A stretch of 64,000 bases of DNA from Methylotenera sp. (lineage in GTDB: Bacteria > Pseudomonadota > Gammaproteobacteria > Burkholderiales > Methylophilaceae): NCBI GenBank assembly GCA_030693535.1, contig JAUYAL010000078.1, forward strand, positions 71,784 through 135,783, in the 5' to 3' direction. The notes beneath the pieces were generated by a model. That model was given only the letters and a program-made list of their open reading frames with translations. It had not been told where the DNA came from and ran no database searches. Positions 36,120 to 45,647 of the stretch are shown in pieces. Numbering within the stretch: position 1 is the first letter of the stretch; every line of letters starts with the position of its first letter. The position numbers and the translations under genes are program-made.

Positions 36120-36860
36120 ATGTTAACAGGGCAAATTGCTTTAATTACAGGTGCAAGTCGTGGTATTGGAGCAGCAATCGCATTAGCGCTTGGAGAACAG
36201 GGATCAATCGTTATTGGCACAGCCACCTCAGTCGCTGGTGCCAGTGCAATCAGTGAAGCTTTTCTAGCTGCAAATATTAAAGGTGAGGGCATGGCCTTAA
36301 ATGTAAATGATGCTACACAGGTAGAAAGCACATTAAAATCAATCAGCGAAAAGTATGGTGATGTTAGCATCTTAGTTAACAATGCGGGCATTACCCGGGA
36401 TACCTTACTGATGCGCATGAAAGATGAAGATTGGGATGGTGTAATCAGCACTAATTTAACCTCAGTATTTCGTATGAGCCAAGCTGTATTACGTCCAATG
36501 ATGAAGGCGCGTGTTGGTCGCATTATCAGCATTTCATCAGTGGTAGGTCACATGGGAAATGCGGGGCAAACCAACTATGCTGCAGCTAAAGCAGGCATGA
36601 CAGGCTTTACAAAATCATTGGCGGCAGAAGTAGGTAGCCGAGGTATTACTGTGAATTGCGTAGCTCCAGGCTTTATTGATACAGACATGACGGCAGAGTT
36701 GTCAGAAGAAATTACAAATAAAATGCTTGCTCGCATCCCAGTTGGGCGTTTAGGAAATGTAAAAGAGATTGCTGCTACCGTGGCATTTTTAGCATCACCT
36801 AGTGCGGCTTACATTACTGGTGAGACAATTCATGTGAATGGCGGTATGTTAATGGTGTAA
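36120..36860 (+). CDS. fabG: 3-Oxoacyl-ACP reductase
   Basis: 246 residues, short-chain dehydrogenase fold. NADPH loop TGASRGIGAAIA at the N-terminus, LVNNAGITRD, the catalytic serine in ISSVVGHMGN and the YxxxK motif in TNYAAAKAGM. Reduces 3-oxoacyl-ACP in each elongation cycle. AAGGA lies about seven bases before the ATG. Confidence 0.97.
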   Translation: MLTGQIALITGASRGIGAAIALALGEQGSIVIGTATSVAGASAISEAFLAANIKGEGMALNVNDATQVESTLKSISEKYGDVSILVNNAGITRDTLLMRMKDEDWDGVISTNLTSVFRMSQAVLRPMMKARVGRIISISSVVGHMGNAGQTNYAAAKAGMTGFTKSLAAEVGSRGITVNCVAPGFIDTDMTAELSEEITNKMLARIPVGRLGNVKEIAATVAFLASPSAAYITGETIHVNGGMLMV

Positions 36861-36867
36861 AAGTTTT

Positions 36868-36896
36868 TTTATATTCTGCTCGAGTTTTGGTAGAAT
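36868..36896 (+). promoter_or_regulatory. Candidate acpP promoter
   Basis: TTTATA (36868-36873), a 17-bp spacer and TAGAAT (36891-36896), 60 bp before acpP. An own promoter would fit the high demand for acyl carrier protein relative to its neighbours. Confidence 0.4.
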
Positions 36897-36955
36897 ATCA
36901 ACTTAGCTGTATTTTATTGAGTATTTGGCTATTTTTTAATTAAAGGGGTATTTAG

Positions 36956-37192
36956 ATGTCTGACATCGAACAACGTGTTAAAAAAATTGTTACTGAGCAA
37001 CTTGGTGCAAATGAAGCTGATGTTAAAAATTCATCATCGTTTGTAGATGATTTAGGTGCTGATTCTCTCGATACCGTTGAGCTAGTCATGGCATTAGAAG
37101 AAGAATTTGACTGTGAAATTCCTGATGAAGAAGCAGAAAAAATCACAACCGTTCAATTAGCGATTGATTACATCAATACTAACCTAAAATAA
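36956..37192 (+). CDS. acpP: Acyl carrier protein
   Basis: 78 residues, very acidic. Carries growing acyl chains on a phosphopantetheine arm attached to Ser37 in [13 protein letters not shown]. Helix IV and the [13 protein letters not shown] stretch are standard. AAAGGGG precedes the start. It is flanked downstream by two stem-loops before fabF. Confidence 0.98.
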   Translation: MSDIEQRVKKIVTEQLGANEADVKNSSSFVDDLGADSLDTVELVMALEEEFDCEIPDEEAEKITTVQLAIDYINTNLK

Positions 37193-37199
37193 TTCATGT

Positions 37200-37296
37200 A
37201 GGCGTTACTTGCATTGTTAAAAATGGTTAACGCCTTGCAATTGCTTTAAAACCCAGAAATCATCTAACAGCATTTTTTTGTAAAGATTTCTGGGTT
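37200..37296 (+). promoter_or_regulatory. Two stem-loops between acpP and fabF
   Basis: First stem AGGCGTTA (37200-37207) / TAACGCCT (37228-37235). Second stem AACCCAGAAATC (37250-37261) / GATTTCTGGGTT (37285-37296) with a 23-base loop containing a run of seven T. They lie just after acpP and before the fabF start, where they could stabilise the acpP message or reduce read-through into fabF. Confidence 0.5.
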
Positions 37297-37320
37297 AATC
37301 ATTTTTAAGAGACTTTTCTT

Positions 37321-38565
37321 ATGTCTAAGCCTATGGTTAAACGTCGTGTTGTGATTACTGGTCTTGGTGTGGTTTCGCCTGTTGGTATTGGCGTTAAAAC
37401 TGCATGGGACAATGTCATTTCTGGAAAATCTGGTATCGCGCAGATTACCAAATTTGATGCCAGTGCTTTTTCCTCCACCATCGCTGGAGAAGTAAAAGAC
37501 TTTAATGCTGAAGATTTTATTTCAGCAAAAGACGCAAGGCGTATGGATACGTTTATTCAGTATGGCTTAGCTGCAGGGATTGAAGCATTTAAGGATTCTG
37601 GTATCGAAGTTACTGAGCAAAATGCTGAACGAATAGGTGTTTCTATTGGCTCAGGCATAGGCGGCATGCAGTTTATTGAAGATACAGACATTTTATATAA
37701 AGAATCTGGTCCTCGTAAAATATCACCGTTCTTTATTCCTGGCACAATCATCAATATGATTTCAGGAAACTTAAGTATTATATTTGGCTTAAAAGGGCCG
37801 AATGTTGCCATTGTAACTGCCTGTACGACTGGCACACACTCCATTGGCGATGCATCCCGTATGATTGAATACGGTGATGCAGATGTGATGGTTGCAGGCG
37901 GTGCAGAAGCTGCAATTACTCGGTTAAGTGTGGGCGGTTTTGCTGCATCACGTGCACTTTCAACTCGAAATGATGACCCTGCAACCGCAAGTCGCCCGTG
38001 GGATAAAGATCGTGATGGCTTTGTCATTGGCGAAGGTGCTGGTGTGCTAGTGCTTGAAGAGTATGAGCATGCCAAAGCCCGCGGTGCAAAAATATATGCC
38101 GAATTGAGCGGTTACGGTATGAGTGCAGATGCTTATCATATGACTGCACCAAACATGGATGGTCCACGCAGATCAATGCTAAATGCATTGAAAAATGCAT
38201 GCATTGACCCAAGTGAAGTTCAATTTATTAATGCGCATGGCACTTCGACACCATTAGGTGATGCTAATGAAACCAATGCTATTAAAGCAGCTTTTGGCGA
38301 GCATGCTTACAAGCTGGTTGTTAATTCAACGAAGTCTATGACAGGTCATTTACTTGGTGGTGCGGGCGGATTGGAATCTGTTTTTACAGTACTTTCTATT
38401 TACAATCAAGTATCACCACCTACCATTAATATTTTTAATCAAGATCCCGAATGCGATTTGGATTTTTGCGCAAATACCGCTCGGGATATTAAGATTGAAT
38501 ATGCGCTTAAAAATAACTTTGGTTTTGGTGGCACTAACGGCAGTCTTGTGTTTAAGAAAGTTTAA
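37321..38565 (+). CDS. fabF: 3-Oxoacyl-ACP synthase II
   Basis: 414 residues. Elongating condensing enzyme. Catalytic cysteine in [12 protein letters not shown], and the two histidines in [11 protein letters not shown] and [31 protein letters not shown] at the N-terminus is classic. Last fatty-acid gene of the cluster; a terminator follows. Confidence 0.98.
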   Translation: MSKPMVKRRVVITGLGVVSPVGIGVKTAWDNVISGKSGIAQITKFDASAFSSTIAGEVKDFNAEDFISAKDARRMDTFIQYGLAAGIEAFKDSGIEVTEQNAERIGVSIGSGIGGMQFIEDTDILYKESGPRKISPFFIPGTIINMISGNLSIIFGLKGPNVAIVTACTTGTHSIGDASRMIEYGDADVMVAGGAEAAITRLSVGGFAASRALSTRNDDPATASRPWDKDRDGFVIGEGAGVLVLEEYEHAKARGAKIYAELSGYGMSADAYHMTAPNMDGPRRSMLNALKNACIDPSEVQFINAHGTSTPLGDANETNAIKAAFGEHAYKLVVNSTKSMTGHLLGGAGGLESVFTVLSIYNQVSPPTINIFNQDPECDLDFCANTARDIKIEYALKNNFGFGGTNGSLVFKKV

Positions 38566-38617
38566 GTTCAATAATATATAAATTTAAATTAGGTCTAAAT
38601 CATTTTAAATTTACGTC

Positions 38618-38652
38618 AAGCCTGCGAAATCCAATTTTCGCAGGCTTTTTGT
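38618..38652 (+). terminator. Rho-independent terminator after fabF
   Basis: A 12-bp stem AAGCCTGCGAAA (38618-38629) / TTTCGCAGGCTT (38636-38647) and a T run close the fab operon. Confidence 0.9.
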
Positions 38653-38703
38653 TTACTTTGACTCATTCATAGATAGTGAATTAGCTAGCGCTATGGTTTA
38701 ATT

Positions 38704-39546
38704 ATGAATATGCATCGCACACATACCTATTTAATTAACGGTGATTTTAATCAAATAATTTCTCCATTAGATCGAGGCTTTGCTTACGGTGATGGCGTGT
38801 TTCGCACGATGTTGATGCGAAGTGGCATGCCGGTTGAATGGCCACTACATTATCAAAAATTAGTTGCAGATTGTGCGGCAATAGGCATTGTTTGCCCAAG
38901 TGCAGAATTGTTAATGAGCGATTTCGTTCAATTATTTTCAGTTGAAGAGATTGATAGCAAAAAACTAGACGTTGTAAAAATAATCATCACTCGTGGTGAG
39001 GGAGAACGTGGCTACAAGCCACCTGCAGTAGTTACTCCTACGCGCGTGGTTATTAAATCCGCTATGCCAGAATATACAGAAGAATACTATACAACAGGTG
39101 TTGATTTACATGTATGTGACACGCGCTTAGGCCTCCAACCTATACTTGCTGGTATTAAACACCTAAATCGTATTGAAAATATTTTGGCGCGCATGGAGTG
39201 GCGCGATGAAAGCATCTTTGATGGCTTGCTATTAGATAGCCAAGGTAAAGTAATAGAATGTACTATGAGCAATATTTTCGCCCGCTTTGACACCGTGCTT
39301 ATGACTCCAGATTTAAGTCAATGTGGTGTAGCAGGCGTTACTAGGCAGCGTATTATTGCGTTATCTGCTGTACTAAATTTAACCATCGACGTGGCAAAAC
39401 TACCCTTAAGTCGCCTATTGCAGGCTGATGAAGTAATCATTTGTAATAGTTTATACGGTGCTTTTCAAGTCCATAAAGTTAGTGACACTACTTGGCCACA
39501 ATTACCTTTAGCAAAAACATTTAGAAACTTACTCACAAATGATTAA
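38704..39546 (+). CDS. pabC: Aminodeoxychorismate lyase
   Basis: 280 residues, fold-type IV PLP enzyme. Releases p-aminobenzoate for folate synthesis. SPLDRGFAYGDGVFRTMLM at the start, the PLP lysine in AGIKHLNRIENILARMEW, and ECTMSNIF bind the cofactor. The protein shares this fold with branched-chain and D-amino-acid transaminases, but the fabF-pabC-mltG-tmk-holB order supports PabC. Overlaps mltG by eight bases. Confidence 0.92.
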   Translation: MNMHRTHTYLINGDFNQIISPLDRGFAYGDGVFRTMLMRSGMPVEWPLHYQKLVADCAAIGIVCPSAELLMSDFVQLFSVEEIDSKKLDVVKIIITRGEGERGYKPPAVVTPTRVVIKSAMPEYTEEYYTTGVDLHVCDTRLGLQPILAGIKHLNRIENILARMEWRDESIFDGLLLDSQGKVIECTMSNIFARFDTVLMTPDLSQCGVAGVTRQRIIALSAVLNLTIDVAKLPLSRLLQADEVIICNSLYGAFQVHKVSDTTWPQLPLAKTFRNLLTND

Positions 39547-40534
39547 ACGCATTAAAAATTTGATACTACTGGGTTTTTTAGCCGCGTTAGTGTTAAGCGT
39601 GTGGCTGGTTTATTTCTCAGTCAGCTCTTTAAAATTACAGCCGAAAGCCCAGGAAATCGTCATTGAACCTAAAAGCAGCTTAAAAAGTATTGCTATCCAA
39701 CTGGTTAATCAGGAAGTATTAACTGAGCCTTGGCGTTTCATTATTTTGGCGAAACTACTTCATAAAGAATCTTATTTGCAAGCCGGCAATTACACTTTAA
39801 ATAGAAATATAACACCTTATCAATTACTACTATCACTTAACCACGGAAAAGCAACGCAAGGGAGCATTACGTTTATTGAAGGGCGCACCTTTGCACAAAT
39901 GCGCGCAAAGCTTACAACTAATGATGCTATAAAACAAACAATCACAGTATTGTCAGATCAGGAAATCTTAAGATTAGTAGGCTCTGATTATAGTGTTGCT
40001 GAGGGTTTGTTTTTTCCTGACACCTTTTATTTTGATCGCAATACCTCAGATGCGGTAATCTTACAACGTAGTTATGATGCCATGCATAGCAAGCTTGCCA
40101 ATGCGTGGGAAGGTCGAGATGCAAATTTACCTTATAAAAATAGTTATCAGGCGCTTATTATGGCGTCAATTATCGAAAAAGAAACAGGTAAAGCAAGTGA
40201 ACGTCCTATGATTGCTGGTGTTTTTATAAATCGATTACGCATCGGAATGCGTTTGCAAACAGATCCAACTGTGATTTATGGTATGGGGTCAATTTACAGA
40301 GGTAATATTCGCAAAAAGGACTTACTGGCAGATACACCTTACAATACTTATACACGTAACGGCCTTCCACCTACGCCTATTGCCATGCCAGGCATGGCAG
40401 CTATAGATGCAGCTTTACACCCAGAAAAAACAAAAGCACTATATTTTGTGGGAAAAGGTGATGGTAGCCACGCTTTCTCTACTAATTTAGCAGACCATAA
40501 TCGTGCTGTAGTTCGTTATCAGTTAAAAAAATAA
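39539..40534 (+). CDS. mltG: Endolytic murein transglycosylase MltG
   Basis: 331 residues. Inner-membrane enzyme that cuts nascent glycan strands and sets their length. One membrane segment (about 8-30) is followed by a LysM-like region and the YceG catalytic domain; the catalytic glutamate lies in MASIIEKETG and the conserved LQTDPTVIYGMG and YNTYTRNGLPPTPIAMPG segments follow. Coupled to pabC by overlap. Confidence 0.96.
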   Translation: MIKRIKNLILLGFLAALVLSVWLVYFSVSSLKLQPKAQEIVIEPKSSLKSIAIQLVNQEVLTEPWRFIILAKLLHKESYLQAGNYTLNRNITPYQLLLSLNHGKATQGSITFIEGRTFAQMRAKLTTNDAIKQTITVLSDQEILRLVGSDYSVAEGLFFPDTFYFDRNTSDAVILQRSYDAMHSKLANAWEGRDANLPYKNSYQALIMASIIEKETGKASERPMIAGVFINRLRIGMRLQTDPTVIYGMGSIYRGNIRKKDLLADTPYNTYTRNGLPPTPIAMPGMAAIDAALHPEKTKALYFVGKGDGSHAFSTNLADHNRAVVRYQLKK

Positions 40535-40584
40535 ATGTATTGACAAAGAATTCTTGATGGAAAATATTTGATGAGAAATGTAGT

Positions 40585-41190
40585 ATGAAAGGAAAGTTCA
40601 TCACGCTTGAAGGCATGGATGGTGCAGGAAAGAGCACACATATCCCGAGCATCATTGCCATTTTGCAATCGCGCGGGCACGAAGTAGTTTCAACGCGTGA
40701 GCCAGGTGGAACGGCATTAGGAGAGCGCTTGCGAGAACTTCTTCTGCATGAGTCTATGCACGCGGAGACGGAAACTTTACTCATGTTTGCCGCACGACGC
40801 GAGCATATTAACTGCGTTATTGCACCGTCGTTGGCAAGAGGAGCATACGTGTTGTCAGATCGCTTTACAGACGCAACTTACGCTTACCAGTGCGGCGCTA
40901 AGGGTGTTGCTGCTGATAAAATCCAATTACTTGAGCGTTGGGTTCAAGCTGATTTGCAACCTGATTTAACGCTTTTATTTGACGTACCTGTTGAAGTTAG
41001 CATACAGAGGCTTGCAAATGCGCGTGAGCCAGATAAATTTGAGCGAGAAAATGCAGATTTTTTTACTCGCATTCGTCAGGCTTATTTACAGCGGGCTGTA
41101 GATAATCCTGTAAGATTTAGAATTATAGATGCTAATAGGCCTTTGGATTTGGTTAAGATTTCAGTTGAAGAAGTAATTTTAACATTATGA
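40585..41190 (+). CDS. tmk: Thymidylate kinase
   Basis: 201 residues. Phosphorylates dTMP to dTDP. P-loop GMDGAGKSTH, the TREPGGTALGERLR block and DRFTDATYAYQ are as expected. Ends with an ATGA overlap into holB. Confidence 0.98.
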   Translation: MKGKFITLEGMDGAGKSTHIPSIIAILQSRGHEVVSTREPGGTALGERLRELLLHESMHAETETLLMFAARREHINCVIAPSLARGAYVLSDRFTDATYAYQCGAKGVAADKIQLLERWVQADLQPDLTLLFDVPVEVSIQRLANAREPDKFERENADFFTRIRQAYLQRAVDNPVRFRIIDANRPLDLVKISVEEVILTL

Positions 41191-42224
41191 TTGTAAATGG
41201 ATTGTATCCTTGGCAAGGTAATGTTTGGCGCTTAGTTAACCAAGATAATCAGCGATTACCACATGCCCTGTTATTTTATGGGCGGGCAGGAACAGGAAAA
41301 TATGATTTCGCGCTACATTTAAGTAAATCACTTTTATGCCCTAACAGATTCTTAGCTTCTAACACAAACCCACAAGGCCATTCTTGCGGCATATGTTCAA
41401 GTTGCAATTGGTTTAATGATGAAAGTCACCCAGATTTTCGCTTACTTAGTCCAGAGCAAGAGTCGGAATCCGAAAACGAAGGTATACCCGCAAAAAAAAT
41501 TAAGAAGAAAACACAAATTTCAGTCTCGCAGATTCGAGACTTGAGTAGCTTTTTAAGCCTATCAAGTCATCGTAGTGACGGTTTACGCGTCATACTTGTT
41601 CAATCAGCGGAAGCACTTAATTTAGCTTCTGCCAATGCGCTACTAAAAATGCTGGAAGAACCTGCCGAGGGGGTCATTTTCATTCTGGTTGCACAACAGT
41701 TACAGCGCTTATTACCTACAATTATTAGCCGATGCCAAAAAGTAAGTATGCCTATCCCTGATGAAACTCAAGCACTGGCATGGCTTAATGAGAAGGGCGT
41801 GCAAAATACAAAGCAACAACTAGCTTATTCGGATGGTTCACCAATCAAAGTGCTTGCTGAGCAAATACAATTCAGCCAATTAACCGAAGTTTGGCGCTTA
41901 TTAGCCCTTGGTGAAAAACTGCCAGCACATATTGCCGCCGCCGCGTTAATTGCAAGTTCTGTAGAAACCGGCATTATTGCACTGCAAAAGTGGATATATG
42001 ATATTGTTGCAATACGGTTAACGGAGCAACCTCGTTACCATACTTTGCATATAGGAGCTTTGCAAGTCTTGGCTGACAAGGTAAACTTGAGTAAATTGTT
42101 GCAATTGCAAAAGAAAGTTGATGCGTTGCGTAAGCTTACATTGCATCCATTGAATCATGAATTGCAAATAGAAAGCTTGCTAATAGAATACACCCGACTT
42201 TTTATGAGCCGAAAGCCCAGTTAA
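41187..42224 (+). CDS. holB: DNA polymerase III subunit delta'
   Basis: 345 residues, part of the clamp-loader complex. A degenerate P-loop GRAGTGKYDFA, the zinc-binding CGICSSCNWF, an insertion rich in Glu and Lys (about 90-110), VSQIRDLSSFLSLSSHRSD and NALLKMLEEPAEG are seen. It overlaps tmk by four bases and is followed by pilZ, a frequent order in betaproteobacteria. Confidence 0.95.
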   Translation: MIVNGLYPWQGNVWRLVNQDNQRLPHALLFYGRAGTGKYDFALHLSKSLLCPNRFLASNTNPQGHSCGICSSCNWFNDESHPDFRLLSPEQESESENEGIPAKKIKKKTQISVSQIRDLSSFLSLSSHRSDGLRVILVQSAEALNLASANALLKMLEEPAEGVIFILVAQQLQRLLPTIISRCQKVSMPIPDETQALAWLNEKGVQNTKQQLAYSDGSPIKVLAEQIQFSQLTEVWRLLALGEKLPAHIAAAALIASSVETGIIALQKWIYDIVAIRLTEQPRYHTLHIGALQVLADKVNLSKLLQLQKKVDALRKLTLHPLNHELQIESLLIEYTRLFMSRKPS

Positions 42225-42274
42225 AGCGCAATATTTTAATCATTGAGAATACACTTGACAGGTAAAGGTAAATA

Positions 42275-42646
42275 ATGGCTGAAGATTTAGCGGAAATTAA
42301 TACAACTGCACCAAAACCAGGTGTTTTATCGCTTGCAATTAAAGAAAAAGCAGCCCTTTATGCTGCTTATATGTCCTACGTTAAGGGCGGTGGCTTGTTT
42401 ATACCAACAAGTAAGCCGTTTAAAATAGGCGAAGAAGTATTTATGTTGTTAAGCTTAATTGATGACCCTGTGAAATTAAAGGTAGTAGGGCATGTCGTTT
42501 GGGTTACACCAACAGCACAAGCAGGAAGACCGCAGGGCGTGGGCGTGCAATTTAGCGAAAAAGATGGTGGCTTAGAAGCGCGAAATAAAATTGAAGGCTT
42601 GCTTGGCAGCGCTTTGAAATCATCAAGACCCACACATACTATGTGA
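42275..42646 (+). CDS. pilZ: Type IV pilus-type PilZ-domain protein
   Basis: 123 residues with one PilZ domain: FIPTSKPFKIGEEVFMLLSL, VKLKVVGHVVWVTP and GVGVQFSEKD. It has the PilZ core needed for type IV pilus assembly, and lacks an N-terminal RxxxR motif, so like the founding PilZ it probably does not bind c-di-GMP. The position after holB and before tatD is conserved. Confidence 0.92.
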   Translation: MAEDLAEINTTAPKPGVLSLAIKEKAALYAAYMSYVKGGGLFIPTSKPFKIGEEVFMLLSLIDDPVKLKVVGHVVWVTPTAQAGRPQGVGVQFSEKDGGLEARNKIEGLLGSALKSSRPTHTM

Positions 42647-42766
42647 TCTTGCTGTTTTTAAAGGATGGTTGTATTAATCCTGTCTTGAGGCGCAAGCCAT
42701 ATTTTTGGATTTAAATTATCAAAAACGGCCCTACACATTAATTTTTAAAATCCATGATACTTATCT

Positions 42767-43549
42767 ATGCTTGTTGATTCGCACTGTCATCTTAATTTCC
42801 CAGAACTTTTAGAAAACTTACCTGCTATCAAGCAAGCTATGCAAGATAATAAAGTAGGGCATGCATTATGCATTTCAGTGACTTTACCTGACTTTCCCCA
42901 GGTGCTGGCATTGGCAGAAAATAATGATAATTTTTATGCCTCAGTTGGCGTGCATCCAGATTATGAAAATATTAAAGAGCCAACAGTTGAAGAGCTTTTA
43001 GAATTAGCAAAGCATCCAAAAGTGATTGCAATTGGAGAAACCGGCTTAGACTACTTTAGGCTAAAAGGAGATTTAGAATGGCAACGCACTCGTTTTCGTA
43101 CGCATATTCGCGCCGCTATAGCCTGCGACAAGCCTTTGGTTATCCATACGCGTAGCGCATCTGAAGATACCTTGCGCATCATGCGCGAGGAAAACGTGCA
43201 AAAAATAGGGGGCGTAATGCACTGTTTTACTGAAAACTTAGACGTTGCTTTACAGGCGATTGAGCTAGGTTTTTACATATCATTTTCTGGAATTGTTACT
43301 TTTAAAAATGCGCTAATGATTAAAGAGGTTGCAAAACAAGTGCCTCTAGATAAAATATTGGTAGAAACCGATTCCCCGTATCTCGCACCTATGCCATATC
43401 GCGGTAAAACAAATCAACCTAGTTATGTTAAGCATGTCGCGGAAGAGCTTGCAAAACTACGTGGGATTTCTTTTGAAGAAGTATCAGCAGCCACGACAAA
43501 AAATTTCTTTCGTTTATTCAAGCATGCAGTCTCATTGCCTATTAAATGA
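42767..43549 (+). CDS. TatD-family deoxyribonuclease (YcfH type)
   Basis: 260 residues of the TatD metal-dependent hydrolase family. Metal ligands: histidines in MLVDSHCHLNF, glutamate in AIGETGLDY, histidines in LVIHTRSA and GVMHCFT, and aspartate in LVETDSPYLAP. Family members are exonucleases or D-aminoacyl-tRNA-type editing enzymes in different accounts. The pabC-mltG-tmk-holB-pilZ-tatD order matches the YcfH member. Confidence 0.93.
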   Translation: MLVDSHCHLNFPELLENLPAIKQAMQDNKVGHALCISVTLPDFPQVLALAENNDNFYASVGVHPDYENIKEPTVEELLELAKHPKVIAIGETGLDYFRLKGDLEWQRTRFRTHIRAAIACDKPLVIHTRSASEDTLRIMREENVQKIGGVMHCFTENLDVALQAIELGFYISFSGIVTFKNALMIKEVAKQVPLDKILVETDSPYLAPMPYRGKTNQPSYVKHVAEELAKLRGISFEEVSAATTKNFFRLFKHAVSLPIK

Positions 43550-43577
43550 CGTTATTAAACCTACAGTCTAGTATCGC

Positions 43578-44342
43578 ATGCAATTAACTATACTTGGTGT
43601 TGGTTCTAGTGCAGGAACACCTATGCTGGGGTGCAGTTGTGATGCTTGCAAATCCACTGATCCGCGAAACAATCGGACACGTTGTTCCAGTTTAATAGAA
43701 TTAAATAGTGGCAAAGTGCTATTAATCGATACTGGACCAGATTTACGATTTCAGTCATTGAGAGAAAATATTACGCATATCGATGCGGTGTTATACACCC
43801 ATACTCATGCTGATCATTTACATGGAATTGATGACTTACGTGGATTTTGTCAGATTCAACGTATCCAAATTCCACTTTATGGTAGTCATGAGGCTATGGC
43901 ACATATTGCCGATAAATTTGCTTACACGTTACGTGAGCCAAGCGACTTTTGGGATTTACCTGTGCTGAAGGTAAATCCAATCAATGAACCATTTGAACTT
44001 TTTAATCAGACCATTATTCCAATACCACTTAAGCACGGCAATCATTTTATTTATGGTTATCGAATAGGGGATATCGCTTATCTCACTGACGTATCGAGTA
44101 TTCCTGAAAGCTCATTGTCACTATTGCATGGGCTTAAATTGCTGCTATTGGATTGCCTAAGATACAAAACACACTTTACCCATATTAACTTGGAACAAAG
44201 CCTTCATTACGCGAGTCTGATTAAAGCTCAATCAACTTATTTGATACATATGACACATGATTTAGAATACAACTTGTTAAGTGCAAGTTTGCCGCCTGAT
44301 GTGTATGTTGGATATGATGGACTTAAATTAAAGGTAAATTAA
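43578..44342 (+). CDS. PhnP-like metallo-beta-lactamase-fold hydrolase
   Basis: 254 residues. HTHADHLHGID supplies the HxHxDH metal site, and later histidines (KHGNHFIYGYR, HMTHDLEYN) and the aspartate in YLTDVSS complete it. The N-terminal GCSCDACKSTDPRNNRTR cysteine cluster is a feature of the PhnP/YycJ-like group, which cleaves cyclic phosphodiesters. No phosphonate genes are nearby, so a general phosphodiesterase role is more likely than phosphonate degradation. Confidence 0.85.
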   Translation: MQLTILGVGSSAGTPMLGCSCDACKSTDPRNNRTRCSSLIELNSGKVLLIDTGPDLRFQSLRENITHIDAVLYTHTHADHLHGIDDLRGFCQIQRIQIPLYGSHEAMAHIADKFAYTLREPSDFWDLPVLKVNPINEPFELFNQTIIPIPLKHGNHFIYGYRIGDIAYLTDVSSIPESSLSLLHGLKLLLLDCLRYKTHFTHINLEQSLHYASLIKAQSTYLIHMTHDLEYNLLSASLPPDVYVGYDGLKLKVN

Positions 44343-44458
44343 GTCAGCAATAGCTTATGTTGAAGCGTTATAACAATAGCTCGACGTTTTTCTATGTACC
44401 AATTATGCTAAATCTAGGTTAAGTGAGATAATTATACTAATAGCAGGAGATTTATAAA

Positions 44459-44866
44459 ATGCAATTCAACATGAAAGATATTATGAACAAAACAATGAAA
44501 AAATTATGCTTAGGATTATCAATAGCTATGTTACTTTCTGCAACATCGGTTGTAGTTTATGCTGCAGGAAAGAAAGCGACATACACGGAGGATCAGTTTT
44601 TAAATACATTTAGTGGGAAAAGTAAAAAAATATTCACTACAAAGCTAGGTGCTCCCTTTAAGAAAGAGTTGTCTGTAAAACCCCAGGGCGCTGGTAGCTT
44701 TCTTGGCAGAGTTGGAGCAGATGAGAAAAATTCAAAGCGCGTAAATGTTGAAATGTGGTACTACAAAAATATAGTCAATTACGATCCTAAACGCACGTAT
44801 AAAGAAACCGAAATCACTTTCGTGAATGATAAAGCAATGAACATTGCTTTTTTTAACAATAGATAA
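44459..44866 (+). CDS. Small exported protein, possibly BamE/SmpA-like, function unknown
   Basis: 135 residues. Two to four lysines and a hydrophobic core (LCLGLSIAMLLSATSVVVYA) form a signal peptide ending at about residue 35. There is no lipobox cysteine after the core. The mature part has KLGAPFKKEL, VEMWYYKNIVNY and ITFVNDKAMNIAFF, a pattern resembling the small alpha/beta fold of BamE/SmpA-like proteins (G.P.....WYY....F.....), but I do not recognise the family with certainty. AGGAG nine bases upstream supports the ATG. It is transcribed alone, with a terminator after it. Confidence 0.7.
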   Translation: MQFNMKDIMNKTMKKLCLGLSIAMLLSATSVVVYAAGKKATYTEDQFLNTFSGKSKKIFTTKLGAPFKKELSVKPQGAGSFLGRVGADEKNSKRVNVEMWYYKNIVNYDPKRTYKETEITFVNDKAMNIAFFNNR

Positions 44867-44899
44867 TATTGTTTACAATTAACAGAAGTGTATTTCAAT

Positions 44900-44933
44900 A
44901 ATAAAGCCAAGCTCAAAAACTGGCTTTATTTTT
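44900..44933 (+). terminator. Rho-independent terminator
   Basis: AATAAAGCCA / TGGCTTTATT (44900-44909, 44921-44930) with an 11-base loop and T run; closes the small exported-protein gene. Confidence 0.8.
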
Positions 44934-44986
44934 GCCATATTAACTTCGTATAATGTATATTATGTAAAATTGATTATATACTCAAA

Positions 44987-45505
44987 CTAACCCAATCTAT
45001 TCTTGATAACATAATCTAAACTTAGTTTACCTGCTCCGCAAAATAACAAAGGTAAAAACATCACAATAAATAATAAAGGTAATTTGAAATTACCGAAACC
45101 ATCGTCATTCTCATCAATAATACGGTAACCCTTAAGCAACTCACTTAAAGTGCTCCATTGTTCTGGCCAATGCACTGCAGAAATTGCAACGATAGTCAGT
45201 ATGATTAGAGATACTGAGAAAAATCTTGTGGCTAACCCTAAAGCCAAAGCGAACGCACCAATTATTTCAAAATAAGTTGCAATCCCCCAACTGACATCAG
45301 GTGGAAGAAAATTAAAGGGAAACGGAAAAGATAAATCACCAAACCAGTTGGTACCATGAAGTTTTTCAAAACCAGCCTCTCCAAATTCCCAGGCAAGTAC
45401 TAACCGTAAAAATAAGGATGGTATGCTATCTGAATAAGCATTAAGTTGGATGATGGTATTTCTGTAATAATTAATACTTTTAGTTGCAACAGAACATATG
45501 TGCAT
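44987..45505 (-). CDS. DoxX-family membrane protein
   Basis: 172 residues with four predicted membrane segments: LFLRLVLAWEFGEAGFEKL, IATYFEIIGAFALALGLA, FSVSLIILTIVAISAVHW and LPLLFIVMFLPLLFCGAGKLS. DoxX proteins include subunits of quinone-linked oxidoreductases and HvfX-type partners of metal or cell-redox systems. The usual HvfX partners (DUF692, DUF2063) are not near, so no pathway is assigned. It is convergent with the preceding gene and just downstream of msrQ on the same strand. Confidence 0.8.
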   Translation of the reverse strand: MHICSVATKSINYYRNTIIQLNAYSDSIPSLFLRLVLAWEFGEAGFEKLHGTNWFGDLSFPFPFNFLPPDVSWGIATYFEIIGAFALALGLATRFFSVSLIILTIVAISAVHWPEQWSTLSELLKGYRIIDENDDGFGNFKLPLLFIVMFLPLLFCGAGKLSLDYVIKNRLG

Positions 45506-45647
45506 TTAAATCCCCTTGAAAATTTCTATGCAGGTTGGATGAAGACTAATTAATATAAGTTAGCTGTGTTAATTGGTCGTAGCGATGACTAATTACTTAC
45601 AAATAATAAAGTAGCTAGTTGTATCGAATTCTAATGGTAATGATTTA

